From positions 46,750 to 110,749 of the forward strand of contig NZ_JAHVAB010000059.1 in assembly GCF_019264445.1 (NCBI RefSeq): DNA of 64,000 nucleotides. The letters run 5' to 3'. The notes below the pieces were generated by a model. That model was not told the DNA's origin and made no database searches. It was given only the letters and a program-made list of their open reading frames with translations. How positions within the stretch are numbered: position 1 is the stretch's first letter; the number at the start of each line of letters is the position of its first letter. This stretch comes from Hydrogenophaga sp. (GTDB taxonomy: Bacteria; Pseudomonadota; Gammaproteobacteria; Burkholderiales; Burkholderiaceae_C). This document shows, in pieces, positions 52,101 through 61,546 of the stretch. Position numbers and translations under genes: made by a program.

Positions 52101-54082
52101 GCCGCGACGTCGGAGGACACATCTGCCGCCACCGGCAGCGTGGCAAACCCCTTGAAGCCACGCTTCTTCAGGTGGATCAGCAGCAGCGAAATGCTGGCCG
52201 GCGTGATGCCCGAAATGCGCGAGGCCTGCCCCAGCGTCTCGGGCCGGTGCTTGGCCAGCTTCTGCCGGGCTTCAAAAGAAAGTGCCGTCACCTGCAGGTA
52301 GTCCAGGTCGGCGGGCAGTTTCAGGCCCTCGTAGTGGGCAGCGCGCTCCACCTCGTTTTTCTGGCGGTCGATGTAGCCGGAATACTTCGCGGCAATCTCC
52401 AGCTGCTCGACCACCGGCTCCAGCAGATCGGCCAGCGTTTCACGTGAAACATCGGCCGCCTGGTACTTGCCGCCGTCCATGCCGACCAGCGATGCATATG
52501 CCACACCCGGGCGGCGCAGCAGGTCGAACAGGTTGTGTTCGTGCTCGATGGCCTTGCCCAGCACCCGCTCGCTTTCTTCGGCGGGCAGGTTGCGCGGGTT
52601 CACCCAGGTGGCTTTCAGGCGCTCGGTTTCACGTGAAACCGCGTCGCGCTTGCGGCAGAAGGCGTCCCACTGCGCATCGCCCACCAGCCCCATGCGGCGA
52701 CCCGCTTCGGTCAGGCGCATGTCGGCGTTGTCCTCGCGCAGCTGCAGGCGGAACTCGGCCCGGCTGGTGAACATACGGTAGGGCTCGGTCACGCCCTGGG
52801 TCACGAGGTCGTCGACCAGCACACCGAGGTAAGCCTCGTCGCGGCGGGGCAGCCAGGCCTGCTCGCCCCGGCATTGCAGCGCGGCATTGATGCCGGCAAA
52901 CAGGCCCTGCGCCGCCGCTTCTTCGTAGCCGGTGGTGCCGTTGATCTGGCCGGCGAAAAACAAGCCCTGGATCTGCCGCGTCTCGAAACTGTTCTTCAGC
53001 GAGCGGGGGTCAAAGTAGTCGTACTCGATGGCGTAGCCCGGCCGCAGGATGTGCGCGTTCTCCAGGCCGGCCATGCTGCGCACCAGCTGGTACTGGATGT
53101 CAAACGGCAGGCTGGTGGAGATGCCGTTGGGGTAGACCTCGTGCGTGGTCAGCCCCTCGGGCTCCAGAAAGATCTGGTGGCTGTCCTTGTCGGCGAAGCG
53201 GTTGATCTTGTCTTCCACGCTCGGGCAGTAGCGCGGGCCCACGCCCTCGATCTTGCCGGTGAACATGGGGCTGCGGTCAAAGCCGCTGCGGATGATCTCG
53301 TGCGTGCGCTCGTTGGTGTGCGTGATCCAGCAAGGCACCTGGCGCGGGTGCATCGCCGTGCTGCCCATGAAGCTGAACACCGGCACGGGTTGGTCGGCGT
53401 TCATGCCGCCGGGCACGCCGTCGCCGGGCTGTTCGGTGCACTTGCTGTAGTCGATGCTGCGGCCGTCCAGGCGCGGCGGCGTGCCGGTTTTCAGCCGGCC
53501 TTGCGGCAGCTTCAGCTCCTTCAGGCGGGCCGAGAGCGACACCGCCGGCGGGTCGCCCGCGCGGCCGGCGGCGTAGTTGTTCAGGCCGACGTGGATCTTG
53601 CCGTCGAGGAAGGTGCCGGCGGTGAGCACCACCGTGCGGCTGCGGAAGCGGATGCCCACTTGCGTTACCGCCCCCACCACGCGGTCGCCCTCCACCATCA
53701 GGTCGTCCACCGCCTGCTGGAACAGCCACAGGTTGGGCTGGTTCTCCAGCGTGCGGCGAATGGCGGCCTTGTAGAGCACGCGGTCGGCCTGGGCGCGGGT
53801 GGCGCGCACGGCCGGACCCTTGGAACTGTTGAGGATACGGAACTGAATGCCGCCTTCGTCGGTGGCCAGCGCCATGGCGCCGCCCAGCGCGTCCACCTCT
53901 TTCACGAGGTGCCCCTTGCCGATGCCCCCAATGCTGGGGTTGCAGCTCATCTGGCCCAGCGTCTCGATGTTGTGCGTGAGCAGCAGCGTCGTGCTGCCCA
54001 TGCGCGCGGCGGCCAGCGCGGCCTCGGTGCCGGCGTGCCCGCCGCCGACGACGATGACATCGAATTCCTGTGGGTACAACAT
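52097..54082 (-). CDS. mnmG: tRNA uridine-5-carboxymethylaminomethyl modification protein MnmG
   Basis: Encodes 661 residues. The FAD-binding start is [20 protein letters not shown], followed by [19 protein letters not shown] and [18 protein letters not shown]; the C-terminal domain ends with [15 protein letters not shown] segments. MnmG works with MnmE to form cmnm5U34 in tRNA. The ATG at 54082 gives the family N terminus MLYPQEFDV. The gene contains two further parS-like sites in its 3' third. It overlaps rsmG by ATGA. Confidence 0.96.
   Translation of the reverse strand: MLYPQEFDVIVVGGGHAGTEAALAAARMGSTTLLLTHNIETLGQMSCNPSIGGIGKGHLVKEVDALGGAMALATDEGGIQFRILNSSKGPAVRATRAQADRVLYKAAIRRTLENQPNLWLFQQAVDDLMVEGDRVVGAVTQVGIRFRSRTVVLTAGTFLDGKIHVGLNNYAAGRAGDPPAVSLSARLKELKLPQGRLKTGTPPRLDGRSIDYSKCTEQPGDGVPGGMNADQPVPVFSFMGSTAMHPRQVPCWITHTNERTHEIIRSGFDRSPMFTGKIEGVGPRYCPSVEDKINRFADKDSHQIFLEPEGLTTHEVYPNGISTSLPFDIQYQLVRSMAGLENAHILRPGYAIEYDYFDPRSLKNSFETRQIQGLFFAGQINGTTGYEEAAAQGLFAGINAALQCRGEQAWLPRRDEAYLGVLVDDLVTQGVTEPYRMFTSRAEFRLQLREDNADMRLTEAGRRMGLVGDAQWDAFCRKRDAVSRETERLKATWVNPRNLPAEESERVLGKAIEHEHNLFDLLRRPGVAYASLVGMDGGKYQAADVSRETLADLLEPVVEQLEIAAKYSGYIDRQKNEVERAAHYEGLKLPADLDYLQVTALSFEARQKLAKHRPETLGQASRISGITPASISLLLIHLKKRGFKGFATLPVAADVSSDVAA
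52436..52451. promoter_or_regulatory. parS: parS site 3, inside mnmG
   Basis: CGTTTCACGTGAAACA matches the consensus at 15 of 16 bases and is encoded within the C-terminal part of mnmG. The full 14-base core is intact. Confidence 0.88.
52625..52640. promoter_or_regulatory. parS: parS site 4, inside mnmG
   Basis: GGTTTCACGTGAAACC is a perfect 16-base palindrome that keeps the whole 14-base parS core and differs only at the two outermost bases. It lies 174 bases upstream of site 3 in the mnmG reading direction. Confidence 0.85.
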
Positions 54083-54284
54083 GGTGGTGATCGCTTCAAG
54101 GGTGCTGCCGCCCGGCGCCCCGGGCAACCCGCGATTGTCCCACCGTTGCGCGATCTGTGTCCTGCCCGCCATCGCACCAGGGCCTTGCGGCGCCGGCGCT
54201 AACGCGCCGCGCCGATGGGCGAGCGGACCTCCTTTTCCTAACCTGAGCCCACCCACCGTTGGGTGTTCACAGGAAGGAACCGCA

Positions 54285-54668
54285 ATGAAAACCCCATGGC
54301 TCGTGGCCGGCTCCGCCGCACTGGCTTGTCTGAATGCCCACGCGGGCGCCGCCTTCATGTTCGGCATCAGCCACAACTTCGGCGGCGACACCGGCGTCAC
54401 CTTCAAGATCCTGTCATCCGACAAACGCCACAAGCCCGTACTCGCGGCGGGCGTGAACTTCTTCCCGCAGCGCCTCGGTCTGGACGTGGGCGTGGGCTAC
54501 AACTTCACGCGCACCACCGTCACCGTGGGGCGTGACCTGCTCAACGAGCGCTACCAGATGGCCTGGGGCATCACCAGCACGCGCTGCCCGCCCCCTCCTC
54601 CGCCACCACCGGCGCCCGTGATCACGCCGCCCCCACCGCCCGACGGCGGGTTCGGCGAAATCCCCTGA
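54285..54668 (+). CDS. Small exported protein with proline-rich tail
   Basis: Encodes 127 residues. AGGAAGG precedes the ATG. A signal peptide ([19 protein letters not shown], cleaved near AHA-GA) leads to a short beta-rich part with [22 protein letters not shown], reminiscent of outer-membrane beta-barrel strands. The end is a run of eight prolines, then [13 protein letters not shown]. It is too short for a complete barrel. I do not recognise a family. It is transcribed away from mnmG across a 200-base spacer. Confidence 0.7.
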   Translation: MKTPWLVAGSAALACLNAHAGAAFMFGISHNFGGDTGVTFKILSSDKRHKPVLAAGVNFFPQRLGLDVGVGYNFTRTTVTVGRDLLNERYQMAWGITSTRCPPPPPPPPAPVITPPPPPDGGFGEIP

Positions 54669-54707
54669 AGCCGGGGCGCGCACGAGCGCGGGTGCCAAAA
54701 TCCCGGC

Positions 54708-55295
54708 ATGACCACCCCCTCCCTCCTCGTCTTCGCGGGCAGCACACGCGCCCAGTCTTTCAACCGCCGGCTTGCCCACGTGGCCGCCGACCTGGCGCGT
54801 GCCCAAGGCGCGCAGGTCACGCACCTGGAGCTGGCCGACTTCGACCTGCCGCTCTACAACGCCGACCTGGAGGCGCGCGGCACACCCGCCGCCGCCATCC
54901 GCCTCAAGGAAATCTTCCACGCGCACCCGGCCTGGGTGATCTGCTCGCCCGAGTACAACGGCAGCTACACCGGCCTGCTCAAAAACACCATCGACTGGGT
55001 GTCCAGCCCCGTCAAGGGCGACGCCACCTGGGGCAGCGGCACCAAGCCTTTCGCCGGCAAGGTGGTGGGCCTGCTCAGCGCCTCACCAGGCGCCTTGGGC
55101 GGCCTGCGGAGCTTGTCTCACTTGGCACCATTGCTATCAAATTTGCAGTGCTGGGTGGCGCCGAAACAGTTTGCACTGAGCAAGGCCGGTGACGCTTTCG
55201 ACGCCAGCGGCCATCTGGTGGCGGAGCCCGCGCGCCAGGGCGTGCAAGGCGTGGTCGAGCAGGCGCTCTGGGCGGCGCAGCGCTTCCAGGGCTGA
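54708..55295 (+). CDS. NAD(P)H-dependent FMN reductase
   Basis: Encodes 195 residues of the flavodoxin-like FMN_red family. The phosphate-binding loop is AGSTRAQSFNRRL (about residues 10-22) and the isoalloxazine-side motif is CSPEYNGSYTGLLKNTIDW. Members reduce FMN, quinones or azo dyes in the cytoplasm. The start lies about 40 bases after the proline-rich protein. It converges with the acvB-like gene. Confidence 0.9.
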   Translation: MTTPSLLVFAGSTRAQSFNRRLAHVAADLARAQGAQVTHLELADFDLPLYNADLEARGTPAAAIRLKEIFHAHPAWVICSPEYNGSYTGLLKNTIDWVSSPVKGDATWGSGTKPFAGKVVGLLSASPGALGGLRSLSHLAPLLSNLQCWVAPKQFALSKAGDAFDASGHLVAEPARQGVQGVVEQALWAAQRFQG

Positions 55296-55327
55296 AGACC
55301 CGCGCCCTCAGCGCGACTCAGCGAGAC

Positions 55328-56737
55328 TCAGGGCGACGGTGAGCGGGTGCGCTGCAGGATCTGCTCGGTCAGCTTCTGGTAGATGCCGTCAAAGTGGTGA
55401 TCGCCGGCCATGGGCACGGGCGTCACGTGCTCCACCGGGATGCGCGGGCAGATGGTGTCGCGGTCGTCCTTGCCGTACACGCACAGCGTGTGGGCAGCCG
55501 TGAGCCTGGCCAGCTCGGGCTTGAGCGGCAGGCCGCTCTTGTCGCGCGTGAGCCAGTTGCCCAGGCGGAACTCGAAAGACGCCTTTTCCCCCGGCCCGAT
55601 CAGCACCGTGTGCGCCACCAGCCCGCGAGACGCCGCCGGCAGCCGGTTCACCGCAAACGGCAGCACGTCCGCGCCCTGCGAATAGCCGATCAGCAGGGCG
55701 CGCGTTTTCTTCCATTGCGTGGCGTAGCTGCGCACCACGCGGTCCAGGTCTAGCGCCAGGCCATCGGGCGTGCGCGCCGACCAGAAATACCGCAGCGAAT
55801 CCCAACCCACCACCGGCACCCCCGCCGCCGAGAGCTTGGCGGCCAGTTCCTTGTCGATGCCGGCCCAGCCGCCGTCGCCCGAGAGCAGCACGGCAAACGT
55901 GTCGGACACCCGGGCCGACGGCACCGGCACCAGCGGCAGATCGGCCACGCCGGTGTCGGGCGCGGGCGGCGCGGCGGTGGGCGCGCGGCTGAGCTTGCGC
56001 TGCGCCTCCAGCAGCGCGGCCGTGGCGTCGGCCACGGGCACGCTCACCAGCTCGGTACCGCGCACCTGCGCCACGAAGTCCTGCACCTGCGCGGGGGCGC
56101 AAGCGGTGGCCTCGGCGGGCTGCAACACCGCCCAGGGCGCTTTCGTGTGTGAAGAGGGCAGCAGCGTGATGCCCGCGCCGGGGGCGTTGCGCTTGAAGTT
56201 CACGCCGTCGCCCTTGCACAGCGGGCGCTTCACGACCAGCGTGGGGCAGAAGTCCATGGAGATCGCGCCGCCAAACGTGTCGGCCGGCGCCTGCGCGAGC
56301 ATGGCGTAGGCCAGCGTGCCGCCCAGGCCCTGGCCCACGAGCAGCGGCGGAAAGTACCCCGGCAAACGGGCATAGCCCTGCAGAAAGTGCGAGAGGTTTT
56401 CCAGGTCGCCATCGGGCAACAGGCAGTCGCCGCCGTCTTTGGTAAGCGCGGCCAGCAGGCGGGGCGTGTGGAGGCCGGCCACCAGCGCGCCGTTGGCGGC
56501 GAGCGCCTGCGCCTGGGCGCCCAGGGCCGGCGTCCAGCCGGCGTCGCCCGAGAGGAACAACACAAACGACTTCGCCTCGCCCTGCGGCCGGTAGAGCGCC
56601 ACGTTCTTGAAGTTGCCGTGCGACAGTGTCTCGAAGGCGGCGGCCGGGGCCGGGCTTTTGGCCGGCGCCTGCGCGCTGGCCAGGCCGGGCAACCACAGGG
56701 CGCCGAGCAGGCTGGCGGTGATGAGCAGTGTCTTCAT
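55328..56737 (-). CDS. acvB: AcvB/VirJ-family protein, probable lysyl-phosphatidylglycerol hydrolase
   Basis: Encodes 469 residues, matching two-domain AcvB rather than short VirJ. A signal peptide (to about ASA-QA) directs it to the periplasm. The C-terminal VirJ domain begins around DTFAVLLSGDGGWAG and contains LLIGYSQGADVLPF with the nucleophilic serine, while the N-terminal half repeats a similar SFVLFLSGDAGW segment. AcvB of Agrobacterium removes lysine from lysyl-phosphatidylglycerol. Here the ATG overlaps the stop of mprF, the lysyl-phosphatidylglycerol synthase gene, as in lpiA-acvB operons. Confidence 0.88.
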   Translation of the reverse strand: MKTLLITASLLGALWLPGLASAQAPAKSPAPAAAFETLSHGNFKNVALYRPQGEAKSFVLFLSGDAGWTPALGAQAQALAANGALVAGLHTPRLLAALTKDGGDCLLPDGDLENLSHFLQGYARLPGYFPPLLVGQGLGGTLAYAMLAQAPADTFGGAISMDFCPTLVVKRPLCKGDGVNFKRNAPGAGITLLPSSHTKAPWAVLQPAEATACAPAQVQDFVAQVRGTELVSVPVADATAALLEAQRKLSRAPTAAPPAPDTGVADLPLVPVPSARVSDTFAVLLSGDGGWAGIDKELAAKLSAAGVPVVGWDSLRYFWSARTPDGLALDLDRVVRSYATQWKKTRALLIGYSQGADVLPFAVNRLPAASRGLVAHTVLIGPGEKASFEFRLGNWLTRDKSGLPLKPELARLTAAHTLCVYGKDDRDTICPRIPVEHVTPVPMAGDHHFDGIYQKLTEQILQRTRSPSP

Positions 56738-59340
56738 TTGGTGATCACCCGGCGCAGGCCGCCGGCGATCAGCGCGGCCACGTCGGTCAGGATGAAAAAG
56801 GGGGCAAAGCCGCCGGGCGACGCGAGGTAGCGCGGCTCCCAGACGGGGTCGAACTTTTCTTTGAACGCCCGCAGGCCCTGAAAGTTGTAGAAGTTTTCGC
56901 CGTGGTTGAACAGCAGGCGCCCCAGGCGGTGCCAGTTGGGCGCCAGCGGGTGCTGCGCCATGCCCGAGAGCGGCACCATGCCGAGGTTGAAGCGCTGGTA
57001 GCCCTGCGCCTGAAAGTGCAGGATGGTCTGCGCAAACAGGAAGTCCATGGCGCTGCGCGGCGCGTCGGGCAGCTGGCGCATCAGGTCCACGCTGGCTTCG
57101 AGCTTGACGTCGGTGCAGAGCAGCGTGGCAAAGGCCACCAGCCGCTCGCCCTGGCGCACCACCGCCACCGGCTGGCGCAGCACATAGTCGCGCTTGAAGG
57201 CACCCAGCGAAAACGACTTTTCGGCCGTGTGGTGCTCGGCCAGCCACGCATCCGAGATGGTTTGCAGCTGGTCAAACACCTCGGCCACCTGCGCGGGCGC
57301 CAGCACCTCGAAGCTCAGCCCCTCGCGCTGGGCCCGGGCCACGCCGTGGCGCAGGTTCGAGCGCGCCTTGCCTTGCAGGCTGAAGCCGGGCAGGTCCACC
57401 AGCGCGCATTCGCCCAGCTTGTGCACGCGCAGGCCCGCGTCGAGGTACACCGGCAGGCCTTCGGGGCGCACCTGGTAGAAAGCCGCGCGCCCGCCCGATT
57501 CGCGCGCCTGCTCCACGAAGCGCCACACGAGTTCCGTCCACTCGCTGGCGGGCCCCACCGGGTCGTACAGCGCCACCCACGAGCGCCCGCGCCGCCCAAA
57601 CATGATGAACGCGCGCTGCGAATCCGACACCATCAGGCTCTTGTCGCCCATCATCACCAGCCCCGCACCCGCCGAGGGCTGCGCGCGCACGATGCGCGCG
57701 GCCTGGTCCAGCGCGCCGTTGTCGGGCTTCACCAGCACACCCTGCGGGCGGCGCAGCAGCTGGCCCAGCGCGATCATCAGCGTGAGCAGCGCCACCGCCA
57801 CCAGCGCGCGCAGCGAGCGCGGTGCGTAGCCGTCGAACTCGAACTGCCACCACACCTGGTCCACATAGTCCACGTCGCGGTACACAAAAAACAGCAGCGC
57901 CGTGACCGCCGCCACCACCGCGACCACCGCCCCCAGCCAGCCCCAGGTAAAGGCCTGCGAGAACAGCGCCGCGCGCCGGTTGAACTGCTTGCGCGAGAGC
58001 GCCAGGGCGCCCGCCAGCACCAGCAGCAACACCGCTTCCGACACCGCAATGCCCTTGGGCAGGCACAGCACCAGGCTCACCAGCGCCAGCCCCAGGCCAG
58101 CCCACCACGAGGCGTCGAGCCGCAGGAACATGCCGCGCGCCACAAACAGCAGCGCCAGCCCGGCGATGCTGCCCAGAAAGTGCGCCGCCTCCACCACCGG
58201 CAGCGGCATGTACAGCGTGAGCAGCTCGGTGGCGTCGTCGGTGGCCGGCGTCACGCCCGACACCAGCAGCACCACACCCACCACCCAGGTGAACGCCGAC
58301 AACAACAGCGGCGACAGGCTCGCCGCCGCCTTCACCACCGGCGTGGCCGCGCCGCGCTGCCACTCGGCACCGGCCAGCATCGCCACAGCCAGCGCCAGGG
58401 GCAGCAGAAAGTAGATCACCCGAAACAGCACCAGCGCACCGGCAATCTGCTCGGCCGGCACATGCTGGCCCAGGGCGAGCAACATCACCGCCTCAAACAC
58501 GCCCAGGCCGCCCGGCACGTGGCTGATGACACCCAGCGCAATCGCCAGCGCGAAGAAGCCCACAAACGCCGGGAACGCGATCGCGCCCGAGGGCAGCAGA
58601 AACCACAGCGCGGCGGCCGCGGCCACCACGTCCAGCGCAGAAATAAGCAGCTGCTGCGCGGCCAGCGGCGCACTCGGCAGGCGCAGCGACACACCGCGCC
58701 ACACAGGCTGCACACCGCCACGCTGGCAAAAGCCGATGAACGCACCCGCCGCCAGCAACACCACCACCGCCACACCGCGCAACACGCCCGGCGGCGTGCC
58801 AAACACCGTCTGCACCGTGCCCGCGCCCCACACCAGCGCCGCCGCGCCCACCACCACAATGCCGATGCCAAAGCCGAACGCGTTGAACACGATGGCCCGC
58901 GAAATCAACCCCGCTTCCAGCCCCGCCGCGCCATACAGCCGCATGCGCACCGCACCGCCCGTGAGCACGCCCAGGCCAATCGTGTTGGACAGCGCATACG
59001 CAATGAACGCCGTCTTGGCCACGACGCGCTGCGGCAGCTGCGCACCCGCGTAGGCGAGCGCCGTGCGGTCGTAGAAGGTGAGCGCGAAGTAACTCGCTGC
59101 CGTGGCCAGTACCGAGAGCAGCAGCGCTGTGGCCGGCGTGCCGCGCACCACCTCCACGATCTGCTCGTAGCTCATCTCGGTCATGAGCTTGTGGGCCGCC
59201 TGCACCACCAGCGCACCCAGCAACACGGCCAGCGCCGCATACACCCACAGGCGCCACTGGCTCAGCCGGGAAATGAGGGTCTCGGGGCTGGCGGGCGCCG
59301 GGGCGGAAGCCGTGGAAGGGGTAGGAGACGTGATGGCCAT
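56734..59340 (-). CDS. mprF: Phosphatidylglycerol lysyltransferase/flippase MprF
   Basis: Encodes 868 residues. The N-terminal two thirds holds many membrane helices, including the flippase domain with GLGVLTGGAVRMRLYGAAGLE and HVPGGLGVFEAVML. The C-terminal third is the cytoplasmic DUF2156 aminoacyltransferase domain (from about residue 540), with MGDKSLMVSDSQRAF and FNHGENFYNFQGLRAFKEKF. MprF transfers lysine from lysyl-tRNA to phosphatidylglycerol and flips the product, lowering surface charge and raising acid and cationic-peptide resistance. The initiator is MAITSP; no strong ribosome site is visible. Confidence 0.93.
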   Translation of the reverse strand: MAITSPTPSTASAPAPASPETLISRLSQWRLWVYAALAVLLGALVVQAAHKLMTEMSYEQIVEVVRGTPATALLLSVLATAASYFALTFYDRTALAYAGAQLPQRVVAKTAFIAYALSNTIGLGVLTGGAVRMRLYGAAGLEAGLISRAIVFNAFGFGIGIVVVGAAALVWGAGTVQTVFGTPPGVLRGVAVVVLLAAGAFIGFCQRGGVQPVWRGVSLRLPSAPLAAQQLLISALDVVAAAAALWFLLPSGAIAFPAFVGFFALAIALGVISHVPGGLGVFEAVMLLALGQHVPAEQIAGALVLFRVIYFLLPLALAVAMLAGAEWQRGAATPVVKAAASLSPLLLSAFTWVVGVVLLVSGVTPATDDATELLTLYMPLPVVEAAHFLGSIAGLALLFVARGMFLRLDASWWAGLGLALVSLVLCLPKGIAVSEAVLLLVLAGALALSRKQFNRRAALFSQAFTWGWLGAVVAVVAAVTALLFFVYRDVDYVDQVWWQFEFDGYAPRSLRALVAVALLTLMIALGQLLRRPQGVLVKPDNGALDQAARIVRAQPSAGAGLVMMGDKSLMVSDSQRAFIMFGRRGRSWVALYDPVGPASEWTELVWRFVEQARESGGRAAFYQVRPEGLPVYLDAGLRVHKLGECALVDLPGFSLQGKARSNLRHGVARAQREGLSFEVLAPAQVAEVFDQLQTISDAWLAEHHTAEKSFSLGAFKRDYVLRQPVAVVRQGERLVAFATLLCTDVKLEASVDLMRQLPDAPRSAMDFLFAQTILHFQAQGYQRFNLGMVPLSGMAQHPLAPNWHRLGRLLFNHGENFYNFQGLRAFKEKFDPVWEPRYLASPGGFAPFFILTDVAALIAGGLRRVITK

Positions 59341-59401
59341 GGTGCAAAAGGCAGAGATGCAAACAGTGTAGGGCCCGGGTGCAGCGCGACAATGCATCAC
59401 C

Positions 59402-59686
59402 ATGCCCACCGCCCCCCTTGCCACGGCCTGCCGCCCCGGCTGCGCCGCCTGCTGCACGGCCCCGTCCATCAGCAGCCCCCTGCCCGGCCTGCCCCAGGGC
59501 AAGCCCGCCGGCATGCCGTGCCCCCACCTGGACGGCGCCCTGCGCTGCTGCCTCTTTGGCCAGCCCGAACGCCCCGCCGTGTGCAGCTCCCTCGTCCCCG
59601 GGCCCGAGATGTGCGGCAGCAGCCGCGAACACGCCATGGCCTGGCTCACCCGCCTGGAAACCGCCACCCGGCCCCACGCCACATGA
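59402..59686 (+). CDS. YkgJ-family cysteine-cluster protein
   Basis: Encodes 94 residues with nine cysteines, including CRPGCAACC at 10-18 and the later RCCLF and PEMCG. The pattern fits YkgJ/UPF0153 proteins, which probably bind zinc or an iron-sulfur cluster. Its stop overlaps the ATG of the Crp/Fnr gene (ATGA), so the two are translated together. The function is unknown; the coupling suggests a sensor or partner of the regulator. Confidence 0.85.
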   Translation: MPTAPLATACRPGCAACCTAPSISSPLPGLPQGKPAGMPCPHLDGALRCCLFGQPERPAVCSSLVPGPEMCGSSREHAMAWLTRLETATRPHAT

Positions 59687-60351
59687 ACCCCGCCGACCAG
59701 CAGACCCTGGCCCAGCTCTACCCCGCGCTGCGCACCGCGCTGGCGCCGCTGGACGCGCAGGCCCTGCCCGTCATGGAGGTGCCCGCCGGCACCACCCTGT
59801 TTCATGAACACTCGCCCTGCGCCGGCTTCCCGCTGCTGCTCAGCGGTGAAGTGCGCGTGTCCCGCTCGGCCAGCAGCGGGCGCGAGCTCGAGCTCTACCG
59901 CGTGGTGCCCGGCGAACTCTGCCTGGTGTCGTCGTCGTGCCTGTTTGCGCAGCAACCCCTGAGCGCGCACGGCGTGGCGGTAAAGCCCACGCGCCTCACG
60001 CTGCTCGCCCCCGACGCCTTTCGCGCCGCGCTCGCGCAGGCCGACTTCCGCGAATTCGTGCTCGGCCTCTTTGCCACCCGCATGGCCGACCTCACCGCGC
60101 TCATTGAAGCCATCGCCTTCCAGCGGCTCGACAGCCGCCTGGCCGCCACCCTGCTCGGCCACGGCACACAGGTGCACGCCACCCACCAGGCCCTGGCCGA
60201 CGAGCTGGGCACCGTGCGCGAAATCGTCACCCGGCTGCTGCACCGCTTCGAGCGCGACGGGCTCATCGAACTCTCGCGCGAGTGCATCACCATCTGCAAC
60301 AGCGCCGCGCTGCGCGCCATCGCCTCGCCCGCCGCATCAGCCTCGCGCTGA
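59683..60351 (+). CDS. Crp/Fnr-family transcriptional regulator
   Basis: Encodes 222 residues: a cNMP-binding-like beta-roll (about residues 15-115), a dimer helix ([20 protein letters not shown]) and a C-terminal HTH. The recognition helix [18 protein letters not shown] has R179, E180 and R184, the same spacing as R180, E181 and R185 of E. coli CRP, so TGTGA-type half-sites are predicted. The Fnr iron-sulfur cysteine cluster is absent. Such a site stands nine bases after its stop codon, upstream of the DUF2892 gene. Confidence 0.9.
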   Translation: MNPADQQTLAQLYPALRTALAPLDAQALPVMEVPAGTTLFHEHSPCAGFPLLLSGEVRVSRSASSGRELELYRVVPGELCLVSSSCLFAQQPLSAHGVAVKPTRLTLLAPDAFRAALAQADFREFVLGLFATRMADLTALIEAIAFQRLDSRLAATLLGHGTQVHATHQALADELGTVREIVTRLLHRFERDGLIELSRECITICNSAALRAIASPAASASR

Positions 60352-60359
60352 AACCGCTG

Positions 60360-60375
60360 TGTGACCCAGGTCACA
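60360..60375. promoter_or_regulatory. Perfect CRP-type palindrome
   Basis: TGTGACCCAGGTCACA has exact TGTGA and TCACA half-sites with a six-base centre. It lies 73 bases upstream of the DUF2892 start and just after the Crp/Fnr gene, whose recognition helix predicts this sequence. A promoter for the DUF2892 gene is probably controlled here. Confidence 0.7.
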
Positions 60376-60448
60376 TACCCGCGCGGCACAACGGCGTTCA
60401 ATGGCCGCACGCCCCGCCCCGGGGCGATCCACCCAACCGGAGCACACC

Positions 60449-60640
60449 ATGACCCAAAACGTCGGCGGCATCGACCGCACCCTTCGCATCCTCGTCGGCC
60501 TCGGCCTCATGGCCGCCGCGGCCACCGGCACCGTCGGCCTGTGGGGCTACCTGGGCGTGATGCCCCTGCTCACCGGCCTGGTGGGCTGGTGCCCGCCCTA
60601 CGCGCTGCTCGGCTTCAACACCTGCGCCCTGAAAAAGTGA
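60449..60640 (+). CDS. DUF2892 (YgaP-like) inner-membrane protein
   Basis: Encodes 63 residues. The VGGIDRTLRILVGLGLMAA start and WCPPYALLGFNTC end are the signature of the DUF2892 family, which has two membrane helices and conserved glycine, proline and cysteine residues, and often accompanies sulfurtransferase or sulfide genes. GGAG lies before the ATG. It follows the CRP-type site and is probably regulated by the upstream Crp/Fnr protein. Confidence 0.88.
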   Translation: MTQNVGGIDRTLRILVGLGLMAAAATGTVGLWGYLGVMPLLTGLVGWCPPYALLGFNTCALKK

Positions 60641-60741
60641 GCCCGCGCGCGCCGCTGTCTTGACAGGGACACGACACGCGCGCCGCAGCGGCATACAGTG
60701 CAGGACACCGCGCCCGCCCGGGGCGCCACAGGAGACACCCC

Positions 60742-61512
60742 ATGCACATCCCCTCCCTGAAAGAAGTCGTCAGCGCCGAAGAATGGGCGCTGCGCTGCGA
60801 CCTCGCCGCCTGCTACCGGCTCGTGGCCGCCTACGGCTGGAGCGACCTCGTCTTCACCCACATCAGCGCCAAGCTGCCCGACAGCGTGACCGGCGGCGAA
60901 CACCAGTTCCTCATCAACCCCTACGGACTCATGTTCGACGAGATCACCGCCAGCAGCCTGGTGAAGGTCGACATGGCGTGCAACAAGCTGCACGACTCGC
61001 CGTTCCCGGTGAACCCCGCCGGCTTCGTCATCCACAGCGCCGTGCACGAAGCGCGGCCCGAAGCCGGCTGCGTGCTGCACACCCACACGCACGCCGGCGT
61101 GGGCGTGAGCGCACAGAAGGCCGGCATCCTGCCCATCAGCCAGCAAAGCACCTTCGTGCTCGCCTCGCTCGCGTACCACGACTACGAAGGCGTGGCCTTC
61201 CGCCCCGAAGAAAAGCCGCGCCTGCAGGCCGACCTGGGCAAGGCCAACTACCTCGTGCTGCGCAACCACGGCCTGCTCACCGTGGGCCGCGGCATCGCCG
61301 AAGCCTTCCTGGCCATGTACACGTTCGAAAACACCTGCCGCATCCAGATCGACGCCATGGCTGGCGGCACCGAACTCACCCAGGTCGACCCGAAGATCCT
61401 CGCCGGCATGGCGGATGTGATGCGCATCGCCACCGCCGGACAAGGCGCGCAACTGGCCTGGCCGGCGCTGCTGCGCAAGGTGGAGAAGCTGGATGCGGGG
61501 TACAAGACCTGA
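60742..61512 (+). CDS. Class II aldolase/adducin family protein
   Basis: Encodes 256 residues. The zinc motif HTHTH occupies 113-117 and the third histidine lies in LVLRNHGLLTVG. The N-terminal WSDLVFTHISAKLPD and PYGLMFDEITASSLVKVD segments are typical. AGGAGA precedes the ATG. Members either cleave phosphosugars or act as decarboxylases and epimerases; many stand-alone copies in Burkholderiales have no assigned substrate, and this one has no catabolic neighbours. Confidence 0.9.
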   Translation: MHIPSLKEVVSAEEWALRCDLAACYRLVAAYGWSDLVFTHISAKLPDSVTGGEHQFLINPYGLMFDEITASSLVKVDMACNKLHDSPFPVNPAGFVIHSAVHEARPEAGCVLHTHTHAGVGVSAQKAGILPISQQSTFVLASLAYHDYEGVAFRPEEKPRLQADLGKANYLVLRNHGLLTVGRGIAEAFLAMYTFENTCRIQIDAMAGGTELTQVDPKILAGMADVMRIATAGQGAQLAWPALLRKVEKLDAGYKT

Positions 61513-61546
61513 GCACGGCCGGGCCTTGGGTCAGGCCGCGTTCGCA

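Noticed and set aside
54083..54284. Replication origin next to mnmG
   Set aside because: No TTATCCACA-type DnaA boxes or AT-rich unwinding stretch were seen in this 200-base spacer, and dnaA is not present.
56728..60351. A 1,207-codon open frame on the plus strand opposite mprF and acvB
   Set aside because: It is rich in Arg, His, Gln and Ala with no domain signal, and runs antisense to well-supported genes. Only its last 223 codons, the Crp/Fnr gene, are real. Long antisense frames are expected in high-GC DNA.
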